From: Capnocytophaga sp.
GTDB lineage: Bacteria > Bacteroidota > Bacteroidia > Flavobacteriales > Flavobacteriaceae
Assembly: GCA_030538675.1 (NCBI GenBank)
Contig: JAUNTM010000019.1
Location: 1 to 34,151 of the forward strand
DNA: 34,151 nucleotides
Direction of reading: 5' to 3'
The notes below the pieces were generated by a model. That model searched no databases. It saw only the letters and a list, made by a program, of their open reading frames with translations, and was not told where the DNA came from. Below, piece after piece: positions 1 through 7,522 of this stretch (position 1 is its first letter; every line of letters starts with the position of its first letter). The position numbers and the translations under genes are program-made.

Positions 1-21
1 TGGAGGGACAAAACCCGACAA

Positions 22-96
22 AAAACAACCCCGAAACGCACCCTATTTGTACAAAAAAACAAGCCATTTGTACTAAAACAACCCCGAAACGCACCC
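22..96. repeat. Left-end direct repeats, candidate transposase sites
   Basis: A 22-bp perfect direct repeat occurs at 22-43 and 75-96. Each copy contains CGAAACGCACC (32-42 and 85-95). The same core, as CGAAATGTAC, is found inverted at the other edge of the window (34103-34140), giving a shared consensus CGAAAYGYAC. Between the copies, ATTTGTAC is repeated at 45-52 and 66-73, 21 bp apart. Multiple transposase sites at both termini in opposite orientation are the hallmark of Mu-type ends. The first two bases of the window are TG, as expected of a Mu terminus, but with no flanking host DNA the exact end cannot be proved. Confidence 0.6.
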
Positions 97-157
97 CATT
101 TTGACACGCTTGTTTTTACACTATTATTGATTATCAATTAGTTACAATATAACCTTT

Positions 158-184
158 AAAAAAACATACTTCTCCCTGAAGTAT
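158..184 (-). terminator. Intrinsic terminator of the repressor transcript
   Basis: ATACTTC (166-172) and GAAGTAT (178-184) form a perfect 7-bp stem with a 5-nt loop. Read leftward the stem is followed by seven T residues (complement of 158-164). It lies 20 nt beyond the repressor stop codon, so it should end the leftward lysogeny transcript before it reaches the phage end. Confidence 0.75.
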
Positions 185-202
185 ATTAGGTACGTTTCTA
201 TA

Positions 203-853
203 CTATTCAGGGTTTAGAACAAAGGTAACTTGCTGTATTTCGATGACCTCCTCTTTATATATCTTAAATTTAGGGTAGTTGGGTGAAACACACCACAAAA
301 TATCATCATCATGCTCATCGTGTTCAATATATTTAATCATTCTATCTTCTCTCGTGATGATTAAATATTTTTTAGTAGTGTTAAGCGTTTCCCACCTATC
401 CATTACCCGAACGCCTATAACGGCATTTTCTTTTACCTCCGGATACATAGAGTAACCGATGACAGGAAGTATGTTTTCCGTTTGAGCCATACCCGGAAGA
501 TTAAATATAAAGCCTTCAGGGGCAGTAGTCCCAACAATTTCGCTAAGACTCCTGCCGGCTGACACAGGTAGGTTATAAAACGGTTTTGCACCTCTGGGGA
601 TACGCCCATTATATTCGTGGATTGTAACAGGTATGTTGGACTTCAACATCTCGCCCTTACCAGTCAATAGCCATTCGGGATTTAATTCTAAACAATAGTC
701 TAACATCTTATTTAGAACTCCTTCTCCTAAATCTGCGTTTCTTTTCAATTGGGTAGCGATATACCCATTTGAAAGTCCTATTTCTTTTTCAAAAGAACTA
801 TTATTATATCCTTGATTATCAATATATTGTTTTATTCTATTAATTGCCTTCAT
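203..853 (-). CDS. LexA/CI-type phage repressor with S24 peptidase domain
   Basis: This is probably the lysogeny repressor, a 216-residue protein. The N-terminus (about residues 1-70) is a helix-turn-helix domain of the kind that ends in a PEWLLTGKG segment. The C-terminus is an S24 (LexA-like) self-cleavage domain. An Ala-Gly cleavage pair is visible at A99-G100 (PVSAGRS), the nucleophile Ser is S135 in GYSMYP, and the general-base Lys is K174 in RMIKYIE. The full catalytic set suggests RecA-responsive autocleavage and SOS induction. It is transcribed away from the early operon, with two AATAGTCTA boxes in the shared intergenic region as likely operators, and has its own terminator. The ATG at 853 is the only good start. 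Mu itself uses a ClpX-controlled repressor, so a LexA-type switch differs from Mu. Confidence 0.9.
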   Translation of the reverse strand: MKAINRIKQYIDNQGYNNSSFEKEIGLSNGYIATQLKRNADLGEGVLNKMLDYCLELNPEWLLTGKGEMLKSNIPVTIHEYNGRIPRGAKPFYNLPVSAGRSLSEIVGTTAPEGFIFNLPGMAQTENILPVIGYSMYPEVKENAVIGVRVMDRWETLNTTKKYLIITREDRMIKYIEHDEHDDDILWCVSPNYPKFKIYKEEVIEIQQVTFVLNPE

Positions 854-877
854 TGCTAAAAAAAGTTAAAATTAAAA

Positions 878-917
878 AATAGTCTAATATAGACATTGAT
901 AATTAAACAATAGTCTA
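878..917. promoter_or_regulatory. Candidate repressor operators
   Basis: AATAGTCTA is directly repeated at 878-886 and 909-917, 31 bp apart, about three helical turns. The first copy is part of a perfect palindrome, GTCTA-ATA-TAGAC (882-894). Both lie between the divergent repressor and early genes. The second abuts the early -7 box, so occupancy would block early transcription. The role is inferred from position and symmetry. Confidence 0.6.
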
Positions 918-925
918 TATCTTTG
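896..925 (+). promoter_or_regulatory. Early lytic promoter (Bacteroidota type)
   Basis: TATCTTTG at 918-925 matches the Bacteroidota -7 consensus TAnnTTTG exactly, and TTG at 896-898 lies 19 nt upstream as a -33 element. Transcription would start near 930-933 and give a short leader before the ATG at 947. The overlap with the AATAGTCTA boxes suggests repressor control. Confidence 0.75.
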
Positions 926-946
926 CCATATCAATACAATATAACA

Positions 947-1159
947 ATGGAAACAAAAGTAAAAGAATTATCCGAGATTGTTACGTTTTGCGAACAAAAA
1001 AAGCAAACAGGCGATGTACAGACCCTCTCGCGGATGTTCGGTTTCACTACCGATGCCATCCGTATGCGACTCAGCCGTAAAGACCCAAAAACCTATAACG
1101 CTTTGTATAGGCTCATTTTTCAGCGTGAAAAATTAATCGAAGAATTTAAAAATCAATAA
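947..1159 (+). CDS. Small DNA-binding early regulator (Ner/Cro-like position)
   Basis: A 70-residue protein, first gene of the early operon. Residues about 25-46 (TLSRMFGFTTDAIRMRLSR) look like a helix-turn-helix, with a basic C-terminal half. In Mu the gene at this position, ner, shuts down the repressor and early promoters; the same role is inferred here from position and size, not from recognised homology. The ATG at 947 was chosen. An in-frame TTG at 923 lies inside the -7 promoter box and cannot be translated from that promoter. The gene is separated from the antirepressor gene by 3 nt, so the two are co-transcribed. Confidence 0.6.
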   Translation: METKVKELSEIVTFCEQKKQTGDVQTLSRMFGFTTDAIRMRLSRKDPKTYNALYRLIFQREKLIEEFKNQ

Positions 1160-1162
1160 CTT

Positions 1163-1750
1163 ATGACACAGTTAATTACAATCACAGAACAGCAAGGCGT
1201 GCAGTTAGTAGATGCACGAGAATTACACCGAAAATTGAAAATAGGGAGAATGTTTTCACATTGGATTAAAGAACGTATTGATGAATACGGATTTCTCGAA
1301 AGCGAAGATTATTTCATTGAAAAACAAACGCTTGCCAAATTTGGCAAGCAAGTAAGGCACAATAAAATCGACTACCACATCACGACGGATATGGCAAAAG
1401 AGTTGGCAATGGTCGAGCGTAATGATACAGGCAGGAAAATCCGCCGTTATTTTATTGAAATCGAAAAAAACACCCGCAAAAACCTCCTCCCCATACCCAA
1501 ACCGCTCAACATTCACGGAATGGAAGCCTTACCCTATATAGAATGGTCGTTACAACACGGCTATTCGGTTACGGGCGGGAACTTCCACCGCCGCATCCGC
1601 AGGCACGCAGGGCATTTTTATAGGACATCCGCAGGCAAGTGGTACATCAGTACCGAATTTGCCAAAGGCTTGCTAAACTACCGTGAGGGAGAACGCCAAT
1701 TAAACAAAATCAAACTCCTACCGGGCCACGAGCAGTTGGAAATGTTTTAG
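1163..1750 (+). CDS. AntA/AntB-type antirepressor-like protein
   Basis: 195 residues. Residues about 4-105 carry the AntA/AntB pattern: an ITITEQQG start, VDARELHRKL, FSHWIKERI, EDYF and a TTDMAKELAMVERN segment. Such proteins typically relieve phage repressors or act as KilA-N/Bro-like regulators. The C-terminal part (about 110-195) is not recognised; it has a basic NFHRRIRRHAGHFY stretch and may bind DNA. The product may modulate the switch from lysogeny or, in this phage, act early beside the Ner-like gene. The domain call is by motif and the role is inferred. Confidence 0.75.
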   Translation: MTQLITITEQQGVQLVDARELHRKLKIGRMFSHWIKERIDEYGFLESEDYFIEKQTLAKFGKQVRHNKIDYHITTDMAKELAMVERNDTGRKIRRYFIEIEKNTRKNLLPIPKPLNIHGMEALPYIEWSLQHGYSVTGGNFHRRIRRHAGHFYRTSAGKWYISTEFAKGLLNYREGERQLNKIKLLPGHEQLEMF

Positions 1751-1753
1751 TGA

Positions 1754-1781
1754 GGCATTAGGCATTAGCCAATAGCCATTA
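1754..1781 (+). repeat. Partial copy of the directional intergenic repeat
   Basis: The segment holds GGCATTAGCCAATAGCCATTA, split here as GCATTAGCC plus AATAGCCATTA. It is the left arm of the repeat family seen complete at 5815-5911, 6879-6990, 14891-15006 and 30364-30487. The right arm and C-rich tail are missing; the sequence after 1781 is instead the tRNA-like element. Confidence 0.7.
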
Positions 1782-1807
1782 TACAATATGTCGAGAGGCA
1801 ACGCCTC

Positions 1808-1851
1808 CTCCCCGAAGGGCATACACCAAGGTTCAAGTCCTTGGCGGGGAG
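1808..1851 (+). other. tRNA-like T-arm plus acceptor-like minihelix
   Basis: CAAGG-TTCAAGT-CCTTG (1827-1843) is a perfect T-arm with the universal TTCAAGT loop sequence. It is enclosed by a 7-bp stem CTCCCCG (1808-1814) with CGGGGAG (1845-1851). There is no D arm or anticodon arm and no CCA, so it is not a complete tRNA. It may be a tRNA remnant or a mimic in the leader of the transposase gene. Confidence 0.5.
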
Positions 1852-1874
1852 CAAAGAAAATAAATAAAAACGCT

Positions 1875-1889
1875 CTCGGTCGTACCGAG
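1875..1889 (+). promoter_or_regulatory. Hairpin in the transposase leader
   Basis: CTCGGT (1875-1880) and ACCGAG (1884-1889) form a perfect 6-bp stem with a 3-nt loop, ending 8 nt before the transposase ATG (1898). Its position would occlude the ribosome-entry region, so it could damp transposase synthesis. The structure is seen; the role is inferred. Confidence 0.5.
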
Positions 1890-1897
1890 CAAGAAAA

Positions 1898-3940
1898 ATG
1901 CCCCATATCCATTACCATACCGACACCGTAGCCGTTACCCGCGAGGAGCTTGTTCCGCTGTATTGGAACAGTTGGGAAAGTCTCCGCAAGGAATTGGGCA
2001 GATACAAAGATAAACCTTACGGCATCAAACGGCTACGCCGTGGCGGTGGCAGAAACAACAGCGTACTGATTGATTTTGACACCCTGCCCGAAACCATCAA
2101 AACCGAATTGGGCGACCCCCGCAAGGCGGATAATCCGTTGGAATTGTTCTACCTGAGGGACGGCAAAGCGGCACGTTTTTATCAGGACTACACCTACCCC
2201 GACGGCAGTTCGCTCCTGCCCGAAGCCATTGAACGCTACACGGTCAATGCCGGGGTAATGGAAGCCGTGCTGAAGCTCCGCACGGCACGCTTGCAAGAAT
2301 GGAAGGGCAAAGGCAAGAAAAATACGGCAGGGCTTACGGCATCGCTCGCCACCGATGCCGAAAATTTCAAGGAAACCATGCGTATCAAGTTCGGGTACGA
2401 ACACAACCTGCCCACCTCAAGGCGGTTTAAAGAAGCCCTTGAAGCCTACGAAGCCGAGCGGTACGCATCGCTCATCAAAGACGCGGCACGCAACTCAACA
2501 AAAAACGCTTTAGTAATGACCGAAGAAACCAACGCCCTGCTCAATGCGATGTTTGGCAAACAGCCACACAAACCTACCCCGGCGGAAGTCAGCCGCCAGT
2601 ACGAAGCCTTTTTGGGCGGTTATATTGAAATCGCCAACGCCGAAACAGGCGAATGCTACAACCCGAAAGCCTTCCCGAAGCTCAGCGAAGCGAGCATACG
2701 CAACTGGCTCGGCAAGTGGGAAAACCAAATCGGAACCTATGCCCTGCGTAGCGGCAACCGCCAAGAACTGATGGGGCAGTTTTCGCCTTATTACAGTTTT
2801 GAAAATCCCGAATTTGCCGGAAGTATCATTTCGGTGGATGACCGCCAGCCTCCTTTCCAGTACGAAAAAGGCAAACGGATGTGGTTCTACAACGGCATCG
2901 ACCTTGCCAGCGAATGCTTTACCACCTTTGTGTACGGCAAGACTAAGGAGGGTATCATTTTGGAATTTTACCGCCAAATGGTGCGGAACTACCACGCTTG
3001 GGGTTTGTGCATTCCCGCCGAATTGGAGGGCGAAATATCGCTCAACCATCTGTACCAAGACACGTTTTTGAAAAACGGCAATATGTTTGAAACCGTACAC
3101 CTGTACGCTAATTCGGCACGGAGCAAGCGTGTGGAAGCATTCTATAAATCATTGCGTTATGATTTTGAGAAGAAAGAAGAGGGCTGGCTCGCGCGTCCGT
3201 TTGCCAAAAGTGAAGCGAACAAAAGCGGTGCGGCGGAGGTACCTGTCATTCCTTATCCCCAATTGGTGGAAAAGTGCGTAAAAATGCTGTACGATTGGAA
3301 CAACACCCCGCACAGCAAAATCAAGGGTAAAACCCGCTGGGAAGTGTTTTGCGAAATGCAGAACCCCGACCTGCAACCCACCAATTACAAAGGCATACTG
3401 CCGTATTTGGGACATCACACACAAAGCTCGTGCAATGCAGGCATCACACGGCTTCATTACGGCGAATGCCTGTTGGGCGAAAACGGCAGTATCAGCACGG
3501 GCGAAAATCTTATCCGCCTGATGAAGCAGGTAGAGGGCAAATCGTTTGACATCTATTGGTTGGACAGCAACGAGGGAAGCATTCTCAAAGCGATGCTGTA
3601 TATGGACGGCCGCTATATCTGCGAACTGCTCCCCAAACCCAAACCCAACAAAGCCACCATTGAACGCAAGGCAGATGATGTACAGGCAATGGAAATTATG
3701 CACCGCTACGCAATGACCGTGAACGCTTTCCAACGCACGCAGAAAAATAGTATTGAGGGGGTTGAAATCATCAAACCGAAACAAGAAAAACTTGTCAATC
3801 CGTTTGTTATTCCGGGTTTTTCCTTTGGCGGAAAACCAAAAACAACCGAAGCCGAAGCCGAAATCCCCGATGCCGAAAACGAGTACGAATATGTTCCGCA
3901 ACAAACCAAAACGGGACGAATTAATCCATTTAGTTTATAA
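1898..3940 (+). CDS. Mu-type DDE transposase (MuA-like)
   Basis: 680 residues, close to MuA (663). It should bind the end sites, pair the ends and carry out strand transfer for integration and replication. The N-terminal region is basic and rich in DNA-binding features (about 1-60). The integrase-fold core has the first catalytic Asp in ISVDDRQ (D314/D315) and the catalytic Glu in SKRVEAFYKSLR (E413). At the position expected for the second Asp with 35-residue spacing there is Glu (E377, in ELEGEISLN), not Asp. The C-terminus (about 520-680) would hold the MuB-interaction region. The MuB-like gene follows after 3 nt. The leader contains a tRNA-like element and a hairpin. Confidence 0.93.
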   Translation: MPHIHYHTDTVAVTREELVPLYWNSWESLRKELGRYKDKPYGIKRLRRGGGRNNSVLIDFDTLPETIKTELGDPRKADNPLELFYLRDGKAARFYQDYTYPDGSSLLPEAIERYTVNAGVMEAVLKLRTARLQEWKGKGKKNTAGLTASLATDAENFKETMRIKFGYEHNLPTSRRFKEALEAYEAERYASLIKDAARNSTKNALVMTEETNALLNAMFGKQPHKPTPAEVSRQYEAFLGGYIEIANAETGECYNPKAFPKLSEASIRNWLGKWENQIGTYALRSGNRQELMGQFSPYYSFENPEFAGSIISVDDRQPPFQYEKGKRMWFYNGIDLASECFTTFVYGKTKEGIILEFYRQMVRNYHAWGLCIPAELEGEISLNHLYQDTFLKNGNMFETVHLYANSARSKRVEAFYKSLRYDFEKKEEGWLARPFAKSEANKSGAAEVPVIPYPQLVEKCVKMLYDWNNTPHSKIKGKTRWEVFCEMQNPDLQPTNYKGILPYLGHHTQSSCNAGITRLHYGECLLGENGSISTGENLIRLMKQVEGKSFDIYWLDSNEGSILKAMLYMDGRYICELLPKPKPNKATIERKADDVQAMEIMHRYAMTVNAFQRTQKNSIEGVEIIKPKQEKLVNPFVIPGFSFGGKPKTTEAEAEIPDAENEYEYVPQQTKTGRINPFSL

Positions 3941-3943
3941 ATC

Positions 3944-4834
3944 ATGGAATTACAGGAAACTTTCAAACAACAAGTACGTGACGCACTTATGTCGGCACGT
4001 GAAAATTACGGCGGTTCGGATGCTGCCTTTGCCAAATCCGCAGGGATTAACGGCTCGGTATTCAGCCGGCTGAAAAACGGCGAAACCGAAAAACTCCTCA
4101 GCGACGGCGAATACATCCGCCTTGCGATGCGTTTTGGCGTGAACCCGAACATTGTACAATGGAAAACCGCACGCACGCAGGTATACAATGACATTGAGCG
4201 GGATTTGAATTTCTGCAAAAAACACGGCAAAAGTATGATTTTGATAGATATGCCGGGGGTTGGCAAAACCTATTGCAGCCAGCGGATTTTAAAAGAAATG
4301 CGTAACGGTTTCTATTTTGACTGTTCGCAGGCGAAAACCCGCCAACAATTCATCCGAAACCTTGCCGAAACGGTCGGAGCAGGCGGTAACGGCCGTTTCA
4401 ATGATGTTAAAAACCGATTGAAATACACTTTAAATGTACTTGAAAAACCGATTATCGTATTGGATGACTCGGGGTATCTTGATAATCCTGCCTTCCTTGA
4501 AGTACAGGAATTGTGGAACGGCACGGAGGGGCGTTGTGCGTGGTATATGATTGGCGACAATGCCCTGCAAACCAAAATCGAGCGGGGCATCCAACGCGAC
4601 CGTATCGGCTACAAAGCCATTTTCAGCCGTTTTTCGGAAGAATACGTAAACCTGTTGCCTGTCGGCAAAGATGACAAACAAGAATACCTCAAGCAACTTA
4701 TTGGCGATGTGGCTTCGGCAAATCTTGAAGACACCGCTATCGTGCATAAAATCATTAAAAAATGTATCGCGCAAGGGAAAACCCTGCGGAATGTAGATAC
4801 GATAATTAGAACTATACAAGATGAAATCGCTTAG
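3944..4834 (+). CDS. MuB-like AAA ATPase, transposition target selector
   Basis: 296 residues, close to MuB (312). The N-terminal helix-turn-helix (about 10-55, AFAKSAGINGSVFSRLKNG) is followed by an AAA ATPase with Walker A DMPGVGKTY (about 104-112) and Walker B PIIVLDDSG (about 166-174). MuB proteins form ATP-dependent filaments on DNA, choose the target and stimulate MuA. Adjacency to the transposase and the HTH-plus-ATPase order make the assignment strong. The gene overlaps the next one by 14 nt, which points to translational coupling. Confidence 0.92.
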   Translation: MELQETFKQQVRDALMSARENYGGSDAAFAKSAGINGSVFSRLKNGETEKLLSDGEYIRLAMRFGVNPNIVQWKTARTQVYNDIERDLNFCKKHGKSMILIDMPGVGKTYCSQRILKEMRNGFYFDCSQAKTRQQFIRNLAETVGAGGNGRFNDVKNRLKYTLNVLEKPIIVLDDSGYLDNPAFLEVQELWNGTEGRCAWYMIGDNALQTKIERGIQRDRIGYKAIFSRFSEEYVNLLPVGKDDKQEYLKQLIGDVASANLEDTAIVHKIIKKCIAQGKTLRNVDTIIRTIQDEIA

Positions 4835-5450
4835 CCTAACCAATTTATACGAAAAGAAATTCAAAACTTTTGCCTTTGAAGGCATTTGGGCGGAAACCTT
4901 CGGTACGCCCGAAGTGGGCGGCATCTGGCTTGTGTACGGAGCGGAAAAACACGGCAAGACGTGGTTCTGTCTCAAACTTGCCGAATATCTGAGTAAATTC
5001 AAACCAACGCTCTACGTGAGTGCTGAAGAAGGTACGGGGCTTACGTTTATCGAAGCCTGCAAGCGGGCAAATTTGGATACGAAAAACAGGAAACTGAATT
5101 TCCTCGAATATACCGACTTGAACGACATACGGAGTAAAATAAGCAAACGCAGAGGTCCCAAGGTAATGGTCATTGACAATATTACCGTTTATCAAGACGA
5201 ATTGAAGAACGGCACATTGCGTAAGCTGACGCAGGAATTTGAAAACATCCTTTTTGTGTATATCGCCCACGAGCAGGACAACGAACCCTATACCGCCACG
5301 GCGAAAATGGCAAAACGGCTGGCAAAAATCATCGTCCGAGTAGAAGGACTTGCCGCAAGGGTATCCGGAAGATGCCCCGGTGGTGTACTGAATATTGATG
5401 AAAACAAAGCCTTGATATATCACGGTACAACTTTAAATCCTAACCCTTAA
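4821..5450 (+). CDS. RecA/RadA-like P-loop ATPase
   Basis: 209 residues with Walker A in VYGAEKHGKTWF (about 39-50) and Walker B in PKVMVIDNIT (about 112-121), the layout of phage AAA_24/RecA-like ATPases. It starts inside the end of the MuB-like gene. A second ATPase after MuB is not part of the Mu gene order and may assist recombination, replication or target handling; substrate unknown. The C-terminal residues LNPNP are encoded by CCTAACCC-type sequence that matches the C-rich tail of the directional repeats, so the reading frame seems to have run into a repeat remnant. Confidence 0.75.
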   Translation: MKSLSLTNLYEKKFKTFAFEGIWAETFGTPEVGGIWLVYGAEKHGKTWFCLKLAEYLSKFKPTLYVSAEEGTGLTFIEACKRANLDTKNRKLNFLEYTDLNDIRSKISKRRGPKVMVIDNITVYQDELKNGTLRKLTQEFENILFVYIAHEQDNEPYTATAKMAKRLAKIIVRVEGLAARVSGRCPGGVLNIDENKALIYHGTTLNPNP

Positions 5451-5462
5451 TCCTTAAAACCT

Positions 5463-5801
5463 ATGCAACACCCCACCCTCCCCAACGCATTCCGCATTAT
5501 GCAAATCCTCAAAACCAACTGGCGTGGTTATTCCGCCCTGCGGGATTACCATTTTAAACGTTGGTGTGCCTACCAAAGCGAACAACATTTTTTACCGCTT
5601 AAAGACCTTTTACAATGCGATTACATTTTAAACTGGTACGAAACCGAATGGAATGACCTCGTGCAGAACCGCCTATGCCGTGAGCTGAAGAGCGTACTTG
5701 GGTACATGACCGAAACCGATATGCAGTACAACCTCGACAGCTATGCCGGCGAACTCGAAGACCGCTATCCGTCAGCACTTTTTAAAGAATTGAAGAGATA
5801 A
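5463..5801 (+). CDS. Hypothetical early protein, 112 residues
   Basis: No recognised domain. The protein is rich in aromatic residues (many Trp and Tyr, e.g. LKTNWRGYSALRDYHFKRW) and appears soluble and mostly helical. It follows the RecA-like ATPase by 12 nt, after a C-rich repeat tail, and is part of the early operon. No function is proposed. Confidence 0.7.
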   Translation: MQHPTLPNAFRIMQILKTNWRGYSALRDYHFKRWCAYQSEQHFLPLKDLLQCDYILNWYETEWNDLVQNRLCRELKSVLGYMTETDMQYNLDSYAGELEDRYPSALFKELKR

Positions 5802-5814
5802 ATAAAGGAACAGG

Positions 5815-5911
5815 CGAGAGCCAAATAGCCATTAGGCAATAGGGCTAAGCCAACCGCAAGAGTGGAAACCCTAATGGCTATTGGCTAATGCCTAAAAACT
5901 AAACCTAAAAA
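5815..5911 (+). repeat. Directional intergenic repeat, full copy
   Basis: The left arm (about 5818-5845, GCCAAATAGCCATTAGG) pairs with the right arm (about 5869-5886, CCTAATGGCTATTGGC). The central CGCAAGAGT is at 5855-5863, and the tail is CCTAAAAACTAAACCTAAAA just before the ATG at 5914. The element occupies the whole gap between two genes and points in the direction of translation. Confidence 0.8.
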
Positions 5912-5913
5912 AA

Positions 5914-6189
5914 ATGAACCTAACCTCCTACATTGAAGCCTTACGCCTTGACAATATCGTGCAGGTACTCACTGATGGCGAACGGCATTCAGCCCTGATG
6001 TACCGCCTTGGTTATAGTGATGAAGTACCGCCAAGAGTACACCAATTGCAAGAATGGATTGAAGCGGAACGTTACGGTGTTCCCGAACTAAAGTACAACG
6101 AATACCGCGAACTGCATTACTTTGACAATGACAGGCTCGTTTGGAAAAAAATCGAAAAACACGAATTATTTAATTTAAAAATCATATAA
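5914..6189 (+). CDS. Hypothetical early protein, 91 residues
   Basis: Unrecognised acidic protein of 91 residues with no membrane segment or clear motif. The start codon follows directly on the C-rich tail of a full repeat copy. It ends 2 nt before the DUF3164 gene, so the two are likely translated together. No function is proposed. Confidence 0.65.
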   Translation: MNLTSYIEALRLDNIVQVLTDGERHSALMYRLGYSDEVPPRVHQLQEWIEAERYGVPELKYNEYRELHYFDNDRLVWKKIEKHELFNLKII

Positions 6190-6191
6190 AA

Positions 6192-6878
6192 ATGAATACC
6201 GTAGACTTATCACAACTCACCGCCGGACAACTCCAAGAAGAGCTGAAAAAACGGCAAAATGCCCAAAAAGAAGACCGCCAAACGTACAAGCGGATGGTTA
6301 ATGAAACCCTGCTCGGTGTTATGTCGCTTCTTAAAGCGGAATCCGAAGTATTAGGCGAACTCAAATACGCGGTTTTCTGCGATTTGAAAACACTTTTAGA
6401 CTTAAAAAACGAAGTGTACGAGGTCAAAGGTGACCAGCGGTCGCACACGTTTTCGGACGACAAGGGCAATACCATTACGTACGGCTTCCGAACCCTCGAC
6501 GGTTGGGATGACACCGTGAACGCAGGCATCGAAAAAGTCCGCGACTTTATCGGCTCACTCGCTAAAGACGACAATTCCGCCAAACTCGTAGATGTGATTA
6601 ACCGCTTGCTTCGCAAGGATGCCAAAGGCAATCTCAAAGCCTCGCGGGTATTGGAACTGACCAAACTCGCCGAAGAGTTCGACAGCCCCGAATTTACCGA
6701 TGCTGTCGGGATTATCGCACAGGCATACAAACCGCAACGCTCGGCATTCTTTATCGATGCCAGTTACACCGACCCGCAGGGCAAAAAAATAGCCATACCG
6801 TTGAATATTTCGGCAGTGGATTTCCCCGAAGGAACGGATGTAGAAGCGTTGTTCCCTGTTCACGAAAAGTATCAGTAG
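6192..6878 (+). CDS. DUF3164 family Mu-like early protein
   Basis: 228 residues. The C-terminal half shows the DUF3164 pattern: DVINRLLRKDAKGNLKASRV, then LELTKLAEEFDSPEF and a final AIxxAYKPQRSAFFIDASY-like strand. DUF3164 proteins are common in the early regions of transposable phages, next to Gam- and GemA-type genes; their biochemical role is not established. The N-terminal 60 residues are a charged helix, probably coiled coil (ELKKRQNAQKEDRQTYKRMV). Confidence 0.8.
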   Translation: MNTVDLSQLTAGQLQEELKKRQNAQKEDRQTYKRMVNETLLGVMSLLKAESEVLGELKYAVFCDLKTLLDLKNEVYEVKGDQRSHTFSDDKGNTITYGFRTLDGWDDTVNAGIEKVRDFIGSLAKDDNSAKLVDVINRLLRKDAKGNLKASRVLELTKLAEEFDSPEFTDAVGIIAQAYKPQRSAFFIDASYTDPQGKKIAIPLNISAVDFPEGTDVEALFPVHEKYQ

Positions 6879-6990
6879 GGCATTAGCCAATAGCCATTAG
6901 GCAATAGGACTAATCCGAACGCAAGAGTAAGCCCCTATTTGGCTATTGGCTAATTCCTAAACCCTATAACCTAACCCCTAATCCCTAAAA
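6879..6990 (+). repeat. Directional intergenic repeat, full copy
   Basis: TTAGCCAATAGCC (6883-6895) and GGCTATTGGCTAA (6941-6953) are perfect 13-nt inverted arms. AATAGG (6903-6908) with CCTATT (6934-6939) extends the stem. The centre has CGCAAGAGT (6920-6928). A C-rich tail (about 6955-6987, CCTAAACCC then CCTAACCCC) runs to the GemA-like ATG at 6992. Confidence 0.85.
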
Positions 6991-6991
6991 A

Positions 6992-7420
6992 ATGATAACC
7001 AAACCCCAAATCAAACAACTCCAAACCCTTTGTTCCTCGCGGTTTTCCGACCGTGAGGAGCGGTTGGAGTTCCTCTCGGCAATGGCGGGCGAACCCGTGC
7101 AGAGTGCCAAAGAACTCACGCAATTGCAAGCCGACGGCATCATCCGCTACCTCAATACCGGCAAAGCATCGGATAACAGCTATTACGCCCGTTTCGACAA
7201 AGAAAACAACCAGCACCGCACCATTTTGTCGCTGGCGTTCCAGTTCGGCTGGGTCGGTACGACCGACAGCGGAAGAACCGTCCCCGACTTAGAACGGCTC
7301 GGCTCATGGCTGATTTCCAAACGAAGCCCTGTGCAGAAACCCCTGCTGAAAATGACACGCCCGGAACTAAGCAAAGTCATCACGGCATTGGAACGTATGA
7401 CAGTGAAGAAGTTTCAATAA
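6992..7420 (+). CDS. GemA-like (DUF1018) early regulatory protein
   Basis: 142 residues. The layout fits DUF1018: an ITKPQIKQLQTL start, a SAKELTQLQADGIIRYL segment, then QHRTILSLAFQFGW and a C-terminal DLERLGSWL...MTRPELSKVITALE. In Mu, GemA affects host gene expression, gyrase/DNA ligase-related functions and replication; the precise activity is unsettled. Placement after DUF3164 in the early operon agrees with the call. The start follows the tail of a full intergenic repeat. Confidence 0.75.
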   Translation: MITKPQIKQLQTLCSSRFSDREERLEFLSAMAGEPVQSAKELTQLQADGIIRYLNTGKASDNSYYARFDKENNQHRTILSLAFQFGWVGTTDSGRTVPDLERLGSWLISKRSPVQKPLLKMTRPELSKVITALERMTVKKFQ

Positions 7421-7510
7421 GGCATTAGCCAAGTAGCCATTAGCCATTAGGACAACGCCTGCCGGGTAGGGGCAAACCTGCGTGTTCGCCCTGCCCAAAA
7501 CACGTAATTT
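7421..7510 (+). repeat. Degenerate directional intergenic repeat
   Basis: The left arm is present (7421-7450, GGCATTAGCC then GTAGCCATTAGCCATTAGG). The centre and right arm are replaced by a different sequence, with GGGGCAAACC and CCCTGCCC segments and no C-rich tail. It looks like a decayed or recombined copy filling the gap before the zinc-ribbon gene. Confidence 0.55.
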
Positions 7511-7522
7511 GAAGATTTGGAA

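Noticed and set aside
923..946. TTG start for the small early regulator
   Set aside because: It overlaps the -7 promoter box and would lie upstream of the transcript start.
1808..1880. Complete tRNA gene
   Set aside because: Only a T-arm and a closing stem are present; no D arm, anticodon arm or CCA.
3149..3904. 251-residue minus-strand reading frame
   Set aside because: Lies wholly inside the transposase gene on the other strand; no domain, and composition is that of an antisense shadow.
4430..5002. 190-residue minus-strand reading frame
   Set aside because: Antisense to the MuB-like and RecA-like ATPase genes, both with clear P-loop motifs.
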